From an uncultured Lachnospiraceae bacterium (GTDB lineage Bacteria > Bacillota > Clostridia > Lachnospirales > Lachnospiraceae), in assembly GCA_900550475.1 (NCBI GenBank), contig URSA01000004.1:1-64000 (forward strand): 64,000 nucleotides of DNA. Reading direction: 5' to 3'. Positions 34,758 to 43,346 of this stretch are shown here, piece after piece (position 1 is the stretch's first letter; each line of letters begins with the position of its first letter). The translations under genes were made by a program, and so were the position numbers. The notes under the pieces were generated by a model. It saw nothing but the letters and a program-made list of their open reading frames with translations. It did no database searches and was not told where the DNA came from.

Positions 34758-36530
34758 ATGAAAAAACTGCTCGTATTTTTGAAGGATTACAAAAAGGAGA
34801 CGGTGCTGGCGCCTTTGTTCAAGATGCTGGAGGCTTCCTTTGAACTGCTTGTGCCGCTTGTGGTGCAGATGATCGTGGACGTAGGCATCAAGAACGGCGA
34901 CCGGGGCTATGTGGGACGGATGTGTCTGGTGATGATCCTGCTTGGAATCATCGGCCTGGTGAGCTCCATCACAGCGCAATATTTTTCGGCGAAGGCAGCG
35001 GTAGGCTTTGCAACCAAGCTTCGCCACACACTTTTTGGACATTTGCAGAAGCTGTCCTATGCGCAGATGGATCATCTGGGAACCTCCACCATGATCACCC
35101 GCATGACGAGCGATATCAATCAGGTGCAGAACGGTGTCAACATGGTACTTCGTCTGTTTCTGCGTTCTCCGTTCATTGTGCTGGGCGCCATGGTGATGGC
35201 GTTTACCATTGATGTGCAGGCGGCGCTGGTGTTTGTGGTGGTGATCCCGCTTCTCTCGGTGGTGGTGTTCGGCATCATGCTGATCTCCATTCCACTGTAT
35301 AAGAAGGTGCAGTCCGGTCTGGACGGTCTTCTGGGCATCACCCGCGGCAACCTGACCGGCGTGAGAGTTTTGAGGGCTTTCCACAAGGAGGAAGAGGAGA
35401 TCGCCGCATTTTCGGAGAGCAATGAGAATCTGACCGGAATGCAGATGTTTGTGGGAAGAATTTCCGCCGTGATGAACCCGGTGACTTATGTGGTGATCAA
35501 CGGCGGTCTGATCGCGCTTTTATGGGTCGGCGCAATCAAGGTGGACGGCGGCATCCTGACGCAGGGAGCCGTTCTGGCACTGGTAAACTACATGTCCCAG
35601 ATTCTGGTGGAGCTTGTAAAGCTGGCAAACCTGATCATTACGATCAACAAGGCGCTGGCATGCGGAAACAGAATCGGAAGCGTGCTGGAGATTGAGCCGG
35701 ATATGGCGGATGCGCTTGGCGGGAACGGTAAGAATGATAAAAATGCGACAGGTGAGAGCGGGGCGGATACGCCCATCGTGGAGTTTGACCATGTGTCCCT
35801 GACATACCCCGGCGCAGGCGCTGAAAGCCTGACAGACATTGATTTCCGTGTGATGCGGGGACAGACGATCGGTGTGATCGGCGGCACGGGTGCCGGCAAG
35901 TCCTCCTTAGTAAATCTGATCCCGAGATTTTATGAGGCAACTGCGGGCAGCGTGAAGGTGGACGGCATCCCGGTGGAGCAGTATGAGCTTGAGACATTGA
36001 GAAGCAAGATTGGCGTAGTTCCCCAGAAGGCGGTGCTCTTTAAGGGGACGATACGGGAGAATCTGATGATGGGCGCGGCAGCAGGACAGCAGGTGACGGA
36101 AGCGGATCTGCGTCAGGCGCTGGAGATTTCCCAGTCTGCGGAATTTGTGGACAACAAGCCGGAGGGACTGGAGACTCCGGTCAGCCAGGGAGGAAAGAAC
36201 CTCTCGGGCGGACAAAAGCAGCGCCTGACGATTGCCAGAGCGCTGGTGAGACAGCCGGAGATCCTTATATTGGACGACAGCGCATCTGCGCTTGACTATG
36301 CAACGGATCTGAAGCTGCGCAGGGCGATTCACGGCATGGAGAAGGCTCCCGCCGTGTTCATCGTGTCCCAGAGGGCTTCCTCCATCCTGAGTGCGGACTG
36401 CATCATCGTGCTGGACGACGGCGAGGTGGCAGGCATGGGCAGACATGAGGAGCTGCTTGCATCCTGCGAAACCTATCAGGAAATCTACTATTCCCAGTAC
36501 CCGGACAAGAGAAAGGAGGCGCAGGCATAA
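34758..36530 (+). CDS. ABC exporter half, degenerate-site subunit
   Basis: A 590-residue MsbA-type half: six helices, then an NBD from about 345 with GGTGAGKSSLVNLI, LSGGQKQRLTIARALV and ILILDDSASALD. The Walker B is followed by Asp-Ser instead of the catalytic Glu, the mark of the non-hydrolytic partner in heterodimeric exporters such as TM287/288. The stop codon overlaps the ATG of the next half, which has the normal Glu, so the two form a heterodimer. Substrate unknown: drugs, lipids or peptides are possible. Confidence 0.88.
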   Translation: MKKLLVFLKDYKKETVLAPLFKMLEASFELLVPLVVQMIVDVGIKNGDRGYVGRMCLVMILLGIIGLVSSITAQYFSAKAAVGFATKLRHTLFGHLQKLSYAQMDHLGTSTMITRMTSDINQVQNGVNMVLRLFLRSPFIVLGAMVMAFTIDVQAALVFVVVIPLLSVVVFGIMLISIPLYKKVQSGLDGLLGITRGNLTGVRVLRAFHKEEEEIAAFSESNENLTGMQMFVGRISAVMNPVTYVVINGGLIALLWVGAIKVDGGILTQGAVLALVNYMSQILVELVKLANLIITINKALACGNRIGSVLEIEPDMADALGGNGKNDKNATGESGADTPIVEFDHVSLTYPGAGAESLTDIDFRVMRGQTIGVIGGTGAGKSSLVNLIPRFYEATAGSVKVDGIPVEQYELETLRSKIGVVPQKAVLFKGTIRENLMMGAAAGQQVTEADLRQALEISQSAEFVDNKPEGLETPVSQGGKNLSGGQKQRLTIARALVRQPEILILDDSASALDYATDLKLRRAIHGMEKAPAVFIVSQRASSILSADCIIVLDDGEVAGMGRHEELLASCETYQEIYYSQYPDKRKEAQA

Positions 36531-38272
36531 TGAAACAGTCGGAAACATTAAAAAAAGTGCTTCGTTATATTCGTAAATATTGGTTTTTCCTTGTCTGCTC
36601 CATCCTTTGTGCGGCTGCCACGGTGACACTGACACTGTATATTCCCATCCTGACGGGAGATGCCATCGACTGCATTCTCGGGCAGGGGAAGGTGGATTTC
36701 CCCGCCGTGTTCGTTATCCTGAAAAAGATGGCGGTTGCCGTGGCGCTTACGGCATTTACCCAGTGGGTGATGAGCGTGTGCAACAACAGGATCGCATATC
36801 ATGTGGTGCGAGACATCCGGAGGGATGCGTTTGACAAGATTCAGATTCTGCCCTTGAAATATCTTGACGCACACCCTTACGGAGAGATCGTGAGCCGCAT
36901 CATTGCCGATGTGGATCAGTTTTCGGACGGTCTGATCATGGGCTTTACCCAGTTGTTTACGGGTGTGATCACCATACTCGGCACCCTGATTTTCATGTTC
37001 CGGGAGAATGTGGGCATTACCCTTGTGGTAGTCTGCATTACGCCGGTCAGCCTCTTTGTGGCGAATTTCATTGCAAAGAGCACGTACAAGATGTTCAAGC
37101 TGCAGTCTGAGACCAGAGGAGAACAGACCGCACTGATCGACGAGATGATCGGAAACCAGAAGGTGGTGCAGGCTTTTTCCTATGAGGACAAGGCGATGAA
37201 CCGCTTTGATGAGATCAATGACAGGCTGCAGGGCTATTCCCTGAAAGCAATCTTTTTCTCCTCCATCACAAACCCTGCCACCCGCTTTGTAAACAGCCTT
37301 GTATACACCGGTGTCTGCATCGTGGGCGCGCTCTCGGTAATCGGCGGAAAGATTACGGTCGGTACGCTGACCTGCTTTTTGAGCTATGCAAACCAGTATA
37401 CCAAGCCCTTCAACGAAATTTCGGGCGTGTTTACGGAGTTCCAGAATGCGCTTGCCTGTGCGGCGCGGATCTTTGCGCTGATCGAGGAGACACCGCAGCC
37501 GGAGGAGCCCGCGGATGTGAAGGCGCTGACGGATGCCAGAGGAGATGTGGATCTCTCCAACGTGGCGTTCTCCTATGTGCCGGACAGAAAACTGATCGAG
37601 GATCTGAACCTGCATGTAAAGAGTGGTATGCGTGTGGCAATCGTAGGGCCTACGGGCTGCGGAAAGACGACGATCATCAACCTGCTCATGCGGTTTTATG
37701 ATGTGGATGAAGGAAGTATTTCCGTGGATGAAACGGATATCCGCAACCTGACGAGAAAGAGCCTTCGTGAAAACTACGGCATGGTTCTGCAGGAAACATG
37801 GCTGAAATCCGGAACCGTGCGCGACAATATCGTAATGGGCAAGCCGGATGCAACGGATGAGGAAGTGATCGCGGCTGCAAAGGCGGCGCATGCCCACAGC
37901 TTCATCAAGCGTCTGCCCAAGGGCTACGACACGCAGCTCTCCGAGGACGGCGAGGGTCTTTCGCAGGGACAGAAGCAGCTATTGTGCATCACCCGCGTTA
38001 TGCTGTGCCTGCCGCCCATGCTGATTCTGGACGAGGCGACCTCCTCCATTGACACGCGCACGGAGATCCGTATCCAGAAGGCGTTTGCCAAGATGATGCA
38101 GGGACGCACCAGCTTCATCATTGCCCACCGGCTTTCCACCATCGTGGATGCGGACATTATTCTGGTGATGCGGGACGGCCACATCATCGAGCAGGGCAAC
38201 CACAGGGAGCTGCTCGCAAAGAACGGATTTTATGCGGAGCTTTACAACAGCCAGTTTGCGCTGAGTGAATAA
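36530..38272 (+). CDS. ABC exporter half, catalytic subunit
   Basis: A 580-residue partner of the upstream half. Six membrane helices are followed by an NBD with GPTGCGKTTIINLL, the variant signature LSQGQKQLLCITRVML and MLILDEATSSIDTRTE, with the catalytic Glu present, and IIAHRLSTI. The gene shares one base with the upstream stop (TAATG). Together with that subunit it should make an asymmetric exporter with one active and one degenerate ATP site. Normal chromosomal base composition. Confidence 0.9.
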   Translation: MKQSETLKKVLRYIRKYWFFLVCSILCAAATVTLTLYIPILTGDAIDCILGQGKVDFPAVFVILKKMAVAVALTAFTQWVMSVCNNRIAYHVVRDIRRDAFDKIQILPLKYLDAHPYGEIVSRIIADVDQFSDGLIMGFTQLFTGVITILGTLIFMFRENVGITLVVVCITPVSLFVANFIAKSTYKMFKLQSETRGEQTALIDEMIGNQKVVQAFSYEDKAMNRFDEINDRLQGYSLKAIFFSSITNPATRFVNSLVYTGVCIVGALSVIGGKITVGTLTCFLSYANQYTKPFNEISGVFTEFQNALACAARIFALIEETPQPEEPADVKALTDARGDVDLSNVAFSYVPDRKLIEDLNLHVKSGMRVAIVGPTGCGKTTIINLLMRFYDVDEGSISVDETDIRNLTRKSLRENYGMVLQETWLKSGTVRDNIVMGKPDATDEEVIAAAKAAHAHSFIKRLPKGYDTQLSEDGEGLSQGQKQLLCITRVMLCLPPMLILDEATSSIDTRTEIRIQKAFAKMMQGRTSFIIAHRLSTIVDADIILVMRDGHIIEQGNHRELLAKNGFYAELYNSQFALSE

Positions 38273-38379
38273 GGGGTAATTGAAAAAGTGCCGGATCTGT
38301 TATGTTCCTGCGGGAACCGGTATGGTAACATAAACTGATATGCGGTCATATTACATCGGAGAAAACAAGGGGAATTACT

Positions 38380-40164
38380 ATGAAGAAAGACAAACTGCCG
38401 TCTGCGGAATATCTGCGGTTCAGCGGGAAATATGCGGCGGGATATACAGGCGTGCTGCTTGCCATGCGCCTTTTGCTGGCGCTGTTTCCGGCGGTGCAGG
38501 TGTGCGTGCTGGGTAGCTTTTTAAACTGTGCGCAGCAGGCATTTACAAAACATAAGATTACCGGAGAGCTGATGCAGAGCATGGCTTTGCTGATTGGTCT
38601 GATCCTGTTCAATGCCGTGCTTGGCATGATAAACGGATACGTGAAAATGAAATACGGAATCAGGACGGGGATTGCGTATGACCGGACTTTGCTTGAAAAG
38701 CGGAGCAGACTCCGCTATGATCTGACGGAAGATCAGGATGCGCAGGAGCTAGTCAGCCGCCTTTCCGAGGAAAGCACGGGAAGGATTGCGGGCGGATTAC
38801 AGAATATTCTCGACCTTGGAGAATTTGGCGTACGCATCATCAGCATTGCAGTGGTTGTCATGACCTCCAATGTATGGATCGGACTTGCGGTTATCGCGAT
38901 ATTTGTACTGCTTCTGCCGGTTGCGAAAAAGTGCGGCGAGGAAGATTATGATGCCTATGAAATGGCGGATAAGCAGTTCAGAAGGGCATCCTACCTGCAA
39001 CTGATGCTGTACCACAGGGACTATGCGGATGAGCGGAAGCTGTTTGGCTACACCGCGCCTGTCAACGAAAAGTGGGAAGAACAGTATGATGAGGGCAGGA
39101 AAATCTCAAAACGCGCCACAAGGCATAACTTTGTGCGCATCAAGGGAGCGGGGCTTCTGGTTGATTTTCTGGCACTGGGAATGGCGGCGCTGCTTCTCTT
39201 CCCCGTGCGCGAGGGCGCGATGGAGGCGGGAACCTATGTAGCGCTGGTCGGTGCGATTCTGGGAATTACCAAACTGATGTCATGGAACATGTCCTATCTG
39301 ATTGAAGATTTCATATCCAATAAAGAGTACATACGGGATTTCCTCTGCTTTATGGAGCTGCCGGAGGAATGTGCCGCAGAGGTTGCGTCAAAACAGACGG
39401 CGGAGCGGGTGGACAGCATTGAATTTGACAGGGTGTCATTCCGGTATCCCGGCTGCGAACAGTATGTGCTGCGGGAAATGTCCTTCAAGATGGAGAGAGG
39501 AAAGACCTATGCGTTTGTGGGGGAGAACGGGGCAGGAAAGACGACAATCACAAAGCTGCTGCTCGGACTTTACCGGGAATATGAAGGTGTAATACGGATC
39601 AACGGACAGGACATCCGCCATATGGGCACGGAGGAGCTGTTCCGCCTTTTCTCGGTCGCATATCAGGAGTTCCCACGCTATGAAGTTACGCTCAGGGAAA
39701 ATCTGGTATTGGGCAGAGCGCAGGAGAGACAGGTTTCCGAGCAGGAGATCAGGGAGTGTCTGAATCTTCTGGGTATGGAGGAATATGTGAACGGTCTGCC
39801 GGAGGGGCTCGACACGGAGATCGGCAGACTTTCCGAGGAGGGAAAGGACTTGTCCGGCGGTCAGTGGCAGAGAATTGCCATAGCACGGGCACTTCTTGTA
39901 AAGGCGCCCATTCTGATTATGGACGAGCCGACCGCGTCACTGGATCCGCTGCATGAGAGGGATATTTTCAGACTGCTGCTGCAGGAGGAGCGGAGTGATC
40001 TGCGGATTCTGATTACTCACAGACTGGGCGGAATCAGCGGTGCGGACAGGATCTTTGTCATTGCGGACGGAGCCGTGAAGGAGTGCGGTTCCCATGCGGA
40101 GCTGGTTGCAATGGCGGGCATGTATGCGGATATGTTTGAAAAACAGGGGAGGTGGTATCGATGA
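38380..40164 (+). CDS. ABC half-transporter, SGGQWQ type (first of pair)
   Basis: A 594-residue half with six helices and an NBD holding GENGAGKTTITKLL, LSGGQWQRIAIARALL and LIMDEPTASLDP. The SGGQWQ signature is shared with many peptide and lantibiotic exporters (NisT-like), a hint but not proof of peptide export. It overlaps the next gene by 4 bp. A 108-nt gap with a hairpin (GTTCC...GGAAC) separates it from the previous ABC pair, so it may be a separate unit. Confidence 0.85.
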   Translation: MKKDKLPSAEYLRFSGKYAAGYTGVLLAMRLLLALFPAVQVCVLGSFLNCAQQAFTKHKITGELMQSMALLIGLILFNAVLGMINGYVKMKYGIRTGIAYDRTLLEKRSRLRYDLTEDQDAQELVSRLSEESTGRIAGGLQNILDLGEFGVRIISIAVVVMTSNVWIGLAVIAIFVLLLPVAKKCGEEDYDAYEMADKQFRRASYLQLMLYHRDYADERKLFGYTAPVNEKWEEQYDEGRKISKRATRHNFVRIKGAGLLVDFLALGMAALLLFPVREGAMEAGTYVALVGAILGITKLMSWNMSYLIEDFISNKEYIRDFLCFMELPEECAAEVASKQTAERVDSIEFDRVSFRYPGCEQYVLREMSFKMERGKTYAFVGENGAGKTTITKLLLGLYREYEGVIRINGQDIRHMGTEELFRLFSVAYQEFPRYEVTLRENLVLGRAQERQVSEQEIRECLNLLGMEEYVNGLPEGLDTEIGRLSEEGKDLSGGQWQRIAIARALLVKAPILIMDEPTASLDPLHERDIFRLLLQEERSDLRILITHRLGGISGADRIFVIADGAVKECGSHAELVAMAGMYADMFEKQGRWYR

Positions 40165-41915
40165 AAGGACGTATATGCAGGGCATTTGCGGATGTGTGCA
40201 AAGTCTCTCCCCTTTTGTTTGTGATAGAATATCTTTTTACCGCGCTTGACGGTGTGGCGCTCGCCCTGATCGCCATGGCGCTGGAAAAGCTGTTTGCCGC
40301 AGTCTGGCAGCTCGCGGAGGGAAAAGCCTCCTTTGGCGAAGTGGCTGGTTCGGTTCTTCTGCTGTTGATTTTGTATGCTGCATCGGAGATCGGGAACGGC
40401 GTGGCAAATTATCTGGGGGAGGTCTACTCGGAACTGACCACCCAGAAAATGACGAAGAAGATCAACGCGAAGCTGGGAAATATGTATAATATCAACTTTG
40501 AGACGCCACAGCTTTTAAATCGTATGCTGCAGGCATACGGAGGCGCGGTGGATCAGCGTTCCTTCGCAAATACCGTGATGGACATTCTCACCCTGTATCT
40601 GCCGTACTTTTTGATCTACGGAAGATATCTGTACGCGAAGCGCCCCATTCTGGCGCTCATTATTCCGCTGATCTTTTTACCCAAGCTTGCAGCCCAGTTT
40701 GCAAAAGCGAAGCTGCATGTGGATCTGGAGGAGGAGACGGCTCCGCTGATCCGCAGGGAAGAGGCATATGCATCCTACGCCGCGGACAGGGATTATGTGA
40801 AGGAAACCAGACTGCTTGGCACAGTGCGCGTGTTTACGGAGCGCTGGAGGACAGTGCGGGAGGAGAGGAACAGACTGATTCTCTCCGTCGGGAAAAAGTC
40901 CTGCCTTGCAGATACGATCAGCATGCTCCTGCATCTTGCAGGCTACGTGGGAGTCATTGCACTCCTGTTGCAGTCCGTCTTGTCGGGGCAGATTGCGGTC
41001 AGCGCATTTGCAGCGGTTTTTGCCTCCTTGGGAACGCTGCTCGATCAGGTGGACGAGCTGGTGGGAAGCCGCTTCGGTGAACTGGCGGAAAACTATGCGG
41101 GTATCCGCAACTATCAGGATTTTGTGCAGATGGACACTGCGCCGGAGCAGGAAAAGGAAATAGAAAAGCCGGACAGGATAGACGCGCGGCATATGAGCTT
41201 TGCATACCCGGACGGAAACGTGGCGTTGAAGGATATCAATCTTAGCCTGAAAGAGGGGGAAAAGGTTGCGATTGTAGGTGAAAACGGCAGCGGAAAAACC
41301 ACATTGACGAGGCTGCTGACCGGGCTGTATCTTCCGACCGACGGCGAGGTCTGCCACAATGACATTCCGACCGGAGAACTGAACTATCATACCTTGCAGA
41401 AGGGAATTTCAGCCGTGTTCCAGAATTTCAGGAAATACAAGCTCACGCTTCGCGATAATATTTCCATTTTCGGAAATATTGAAGAGACCGAGGCGGAAAA
41501 GCTGCTCCAAAAGACAGGGCTTCCTCTTTCCGAAGAACGTTTTCCCCAAGGGCTCGATACCGTGCTGTCCAAGGAGTTTGGCGGCATAGAACTCTCCGGC
41601 GGTCAGTGGCAGAGAATCGCCATTGCCCGAGGAATCGGAAAATCCGGCAGCTTTATCGTGCTGGATGAACCGACCGCCGCAATCGATCCCATGCAGGAGC
41701 ACCGGCTCTATGAATTGTTTTTGGAGGCGGCAGCAGGGAAAATCGCGGTGTTTGTCACCCACAGGCTTGGTCTTGCCAGAACCTGCGACCGCATTGTGGT
41801 CATGCGGGACGGAAGCATTTTGGACGTCGGCTCCCATGAGGAACTGACGGAGCGCTGCACCTATTACAGACAGCTCTGGGAGGCGCAGGCGGCAGGGTAC
41901 GTGGAGGAAGTGTAA
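40161..41915 (+). CDS. ABC half-transporter, SGGQWQ type (second of pair)
   Basis: A 584-residue half. The ATG at 40161 overlaps the upstream stop as ATGA and follows GGGGAGGTGG; the in-frame GTG nine bases earlier is less likely. The NBD has GENGSGKTTLTRLL, LSGGQWQRIAIARGIG and IVLDEPTAAIDP, so both partners have intact Glu residues, unlike the 34.8-38.3 kb pair. Likely a heterodimeric exporter with its neighbour, last of five ABC halves in a row. Confidence 0.87.
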   Translation: MKGRICRAFADVCKVSPLLFVIEYLFTALDGVALALIAMALEKLFAAVWQLAEGKASFGEVAGSVLLLLILYAASEIGNGVANYLGEVYSELTTQKMTKKINAKLGNMYNINFETPQLLNRMLQAYGGAVDQRSFANTVMDILTLYLPYFLIYGRYLYAKRPILALIIPLIFLPKLAAQFAKAKLHVDLEEETAPLIRREEAYASYAADRDYVKETRLLGTVRVFTERWRTVREERNRLILSVGKKSCLADTISMLLHLAGYVGVIALLLQSVLSGQIAVSAFAAVFASLGTLLDQVDELVGSRFGELAENYAGIRNYQDFVQMDTAPEQEKEIEKPDRIDARHMSFAYPDGNVALKDINLSLKEGEKVAIVGENGSGKTTLTRLLTGLYLPTDGEVCHNDIPTGELNYHTLQKGISAVFQNFRKYKLTLRDNISIFGNIEETEAEKLLQKTGLPLSEERFPQGLDTVLSKEFGGIELSGGQWQRIAIARGIGKSGSFIVLDEPTAAIDPMQEHRLYELFLEAAAGKIAVFVTHRLGLARTCDRIVVMRDGSILDVGSHEELTERCTYYRQLWEAQAAGYVEEV

Positions 41916-41990
41916 CGTCGTGGCGGCATTCCGGCAGGACGGAGGAGCTTTTCCTAAGTCCTGCTGCAGCCATATGGAGAGGAGATTTCC

Positions 41991-42174
41991 GATTGTATCC
42001 CTGTGAAGATTTTTCCTTCTCTGGATCCCAAAATTCTTGTATTTTTGGCTGAAAGAGGCGGTTTTGACAGCAAAATTGTATCCCGGTAAAACTTTTTTCT
42101 CCGCCAGGTCCCAAATTTTTAAATTTTTGGGATCTGGCGGAGGATTTTTTTCGTAGAGATACAATTGGCTGTTT
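41991..42174. repeat. Palindromic repeat element with diverged tandem copy
   Basis: Positions about 42066-42174 form a large inverted repeat: AATTGTATC at 42074-42082 is mirrored by GATACAATT at 42158-42166, and CTCCGCCAG by CTGGCGGAG in the centre. A diverged direct copy of the left arm (TTGTATCCCTGTGAAG...) lies at 41991-42050. The inner part (42099-42152) with its T-run can also end transcription of the ABC operon. The size and shape suggest a MITE-like or REP-like element. No gene is present between 41916 and 42343. Confidence 0.6.
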
Positions 42175-42343
42175 TTTGTTAGTGGACAAGAGAAATTTCC
42201 GTATACTGACAAAACAGCCGGTCTGAGAGCAAGGAGCAGGAATATTTTTGTCCGTAGAAAGGAAGATCTTTCGCATACAGACAAATTCCATTGCCAAGAA
42301 GAGCGGAACAGTGGAAGACTTGTCAGTGGGGAAGAAGTTTTCT

Positions 42344-43174
42344 TCAGCAGCTTTTCCGATAGTCGGATGGGGACATGCCGAAGCGCTTCTTGAATTGCAG
42401 GTAGAAGGTCTGGCGGTTGGCGAAGCCGATCATATTGTCGATTTCACGGATGGGGATGCCGGGCTGCGCGAGCAGCTCCTTTGCGGCGGCAAGGCGGCAG
42501 ACCGTGACCGCCTCCCAGAGGGTGGAGCCGGTCTGTTTTTTAAAAATCCGCTCAAGATAGGTAGGGTTCAACCCCACATGCGTAGCAATCTGTTCATTGC
42601 TTTTGATCAGATAAAATGCCTCCTTGATGTAATCCTCGGCTTTTTCCACATAGTAGGAAACGGAGGACTTTTCGGTGAGGGGAAGGCGTGCAATCTCGCA
42701 GAGCAGATGGTAACAGAGACTGTTCATGTAGAGGGGATCATTTTGTCCCTCAAATTCGTGGAACAGGCGGAGCATGTCTCCCTTGACGGCTCTGGCATCG
42801 GGAAAAATGACAGCCTGTTTCAGGGATTGCAGCAGGTGGCAGAGGGCAAGGGAATGATTCAATACATCCCGGATGCCCGGAAACACAATGCCTGTGTCGG
42901 GGCCGCCCAACGAGAGCGAGAACCCGAGGACGGTGCAGGGATGCTCATGGTTGAAACGAATCTTATGCGGCAGAGAGGAGTCAAATAAAATCAGATTCTT
43001 GGCGGCAAGCTCATGATCTGTCCCGTCAATTTCATACACGCAATTTCCCTCTGCAATATAGTTACATTCCAGCAGGCCGTGGCTGTGAAGCTCCATGGTA
43101 TAATATTTCCAGTTGCCGTTCATGTAGGCAAGGTCTGCGTAGATCGGAAGATTCGGTAAATTAGCAAGAAACAT
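42344..43174 (-). CDS. AraC-family transcriptional regulator
   Basis: A 276-residue regulator. The N-terminal part is a cupin sensor (MELHSHGLLECNYIAEGNCVYEIDGTDHELAAKNLILFDSS). The two C-terminal HTH motifs end NMIGFANRQTFYLQFKKRFGMSPSDYRKSC. It is divergent from the alpha-galactosidase gene with a 172-nt shared promoter region and most likely activates it on sensing a galactoside; this is inferred from position. GGAGGGAAACACC precedes the ATG on the minus strand. Confidence 0.9.
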   Translation of the reverse strand: MFLANLPNLPIYADLAYMNGNWKYYTMELHSHGLLECNYIAEGNCVYEIDGTDHELAAKNLILFDSSLPHKIRFNHEHPCTVLGFSLSLGGPDTGIVFPGIRDVLNHSLALCHLLQSLKQAVIFPDARAVKGDMLRLFHEFEGQNDPLYMNSLCYHLLCEIARLPLTEKSSVSYYVEKAEDYIKEAFYLIKSNEQIATHVGLNPTYLERIFKKQTGSTLWEAVTVCRLAAAKELLAQPGIPIREIDNMIGFANRQTFYLQFKKRFGMSPSDYRKSC

Positions 43175-43346
43175 GGTGTTTCCCTCCTATAAAGCCAAAC
43201 TATCACAAAATGTTAAAAATAGCAACCGAATAACAGAAAGAAGTCAAAAATAGGTATAGCCAGACCAAGATGAAACAGGTACAATGTTGATTAAGCAAAG
43301 CAAGCAAAGCAAAACAACAGATTCAATATGAAACAGGAGGCAGGGT

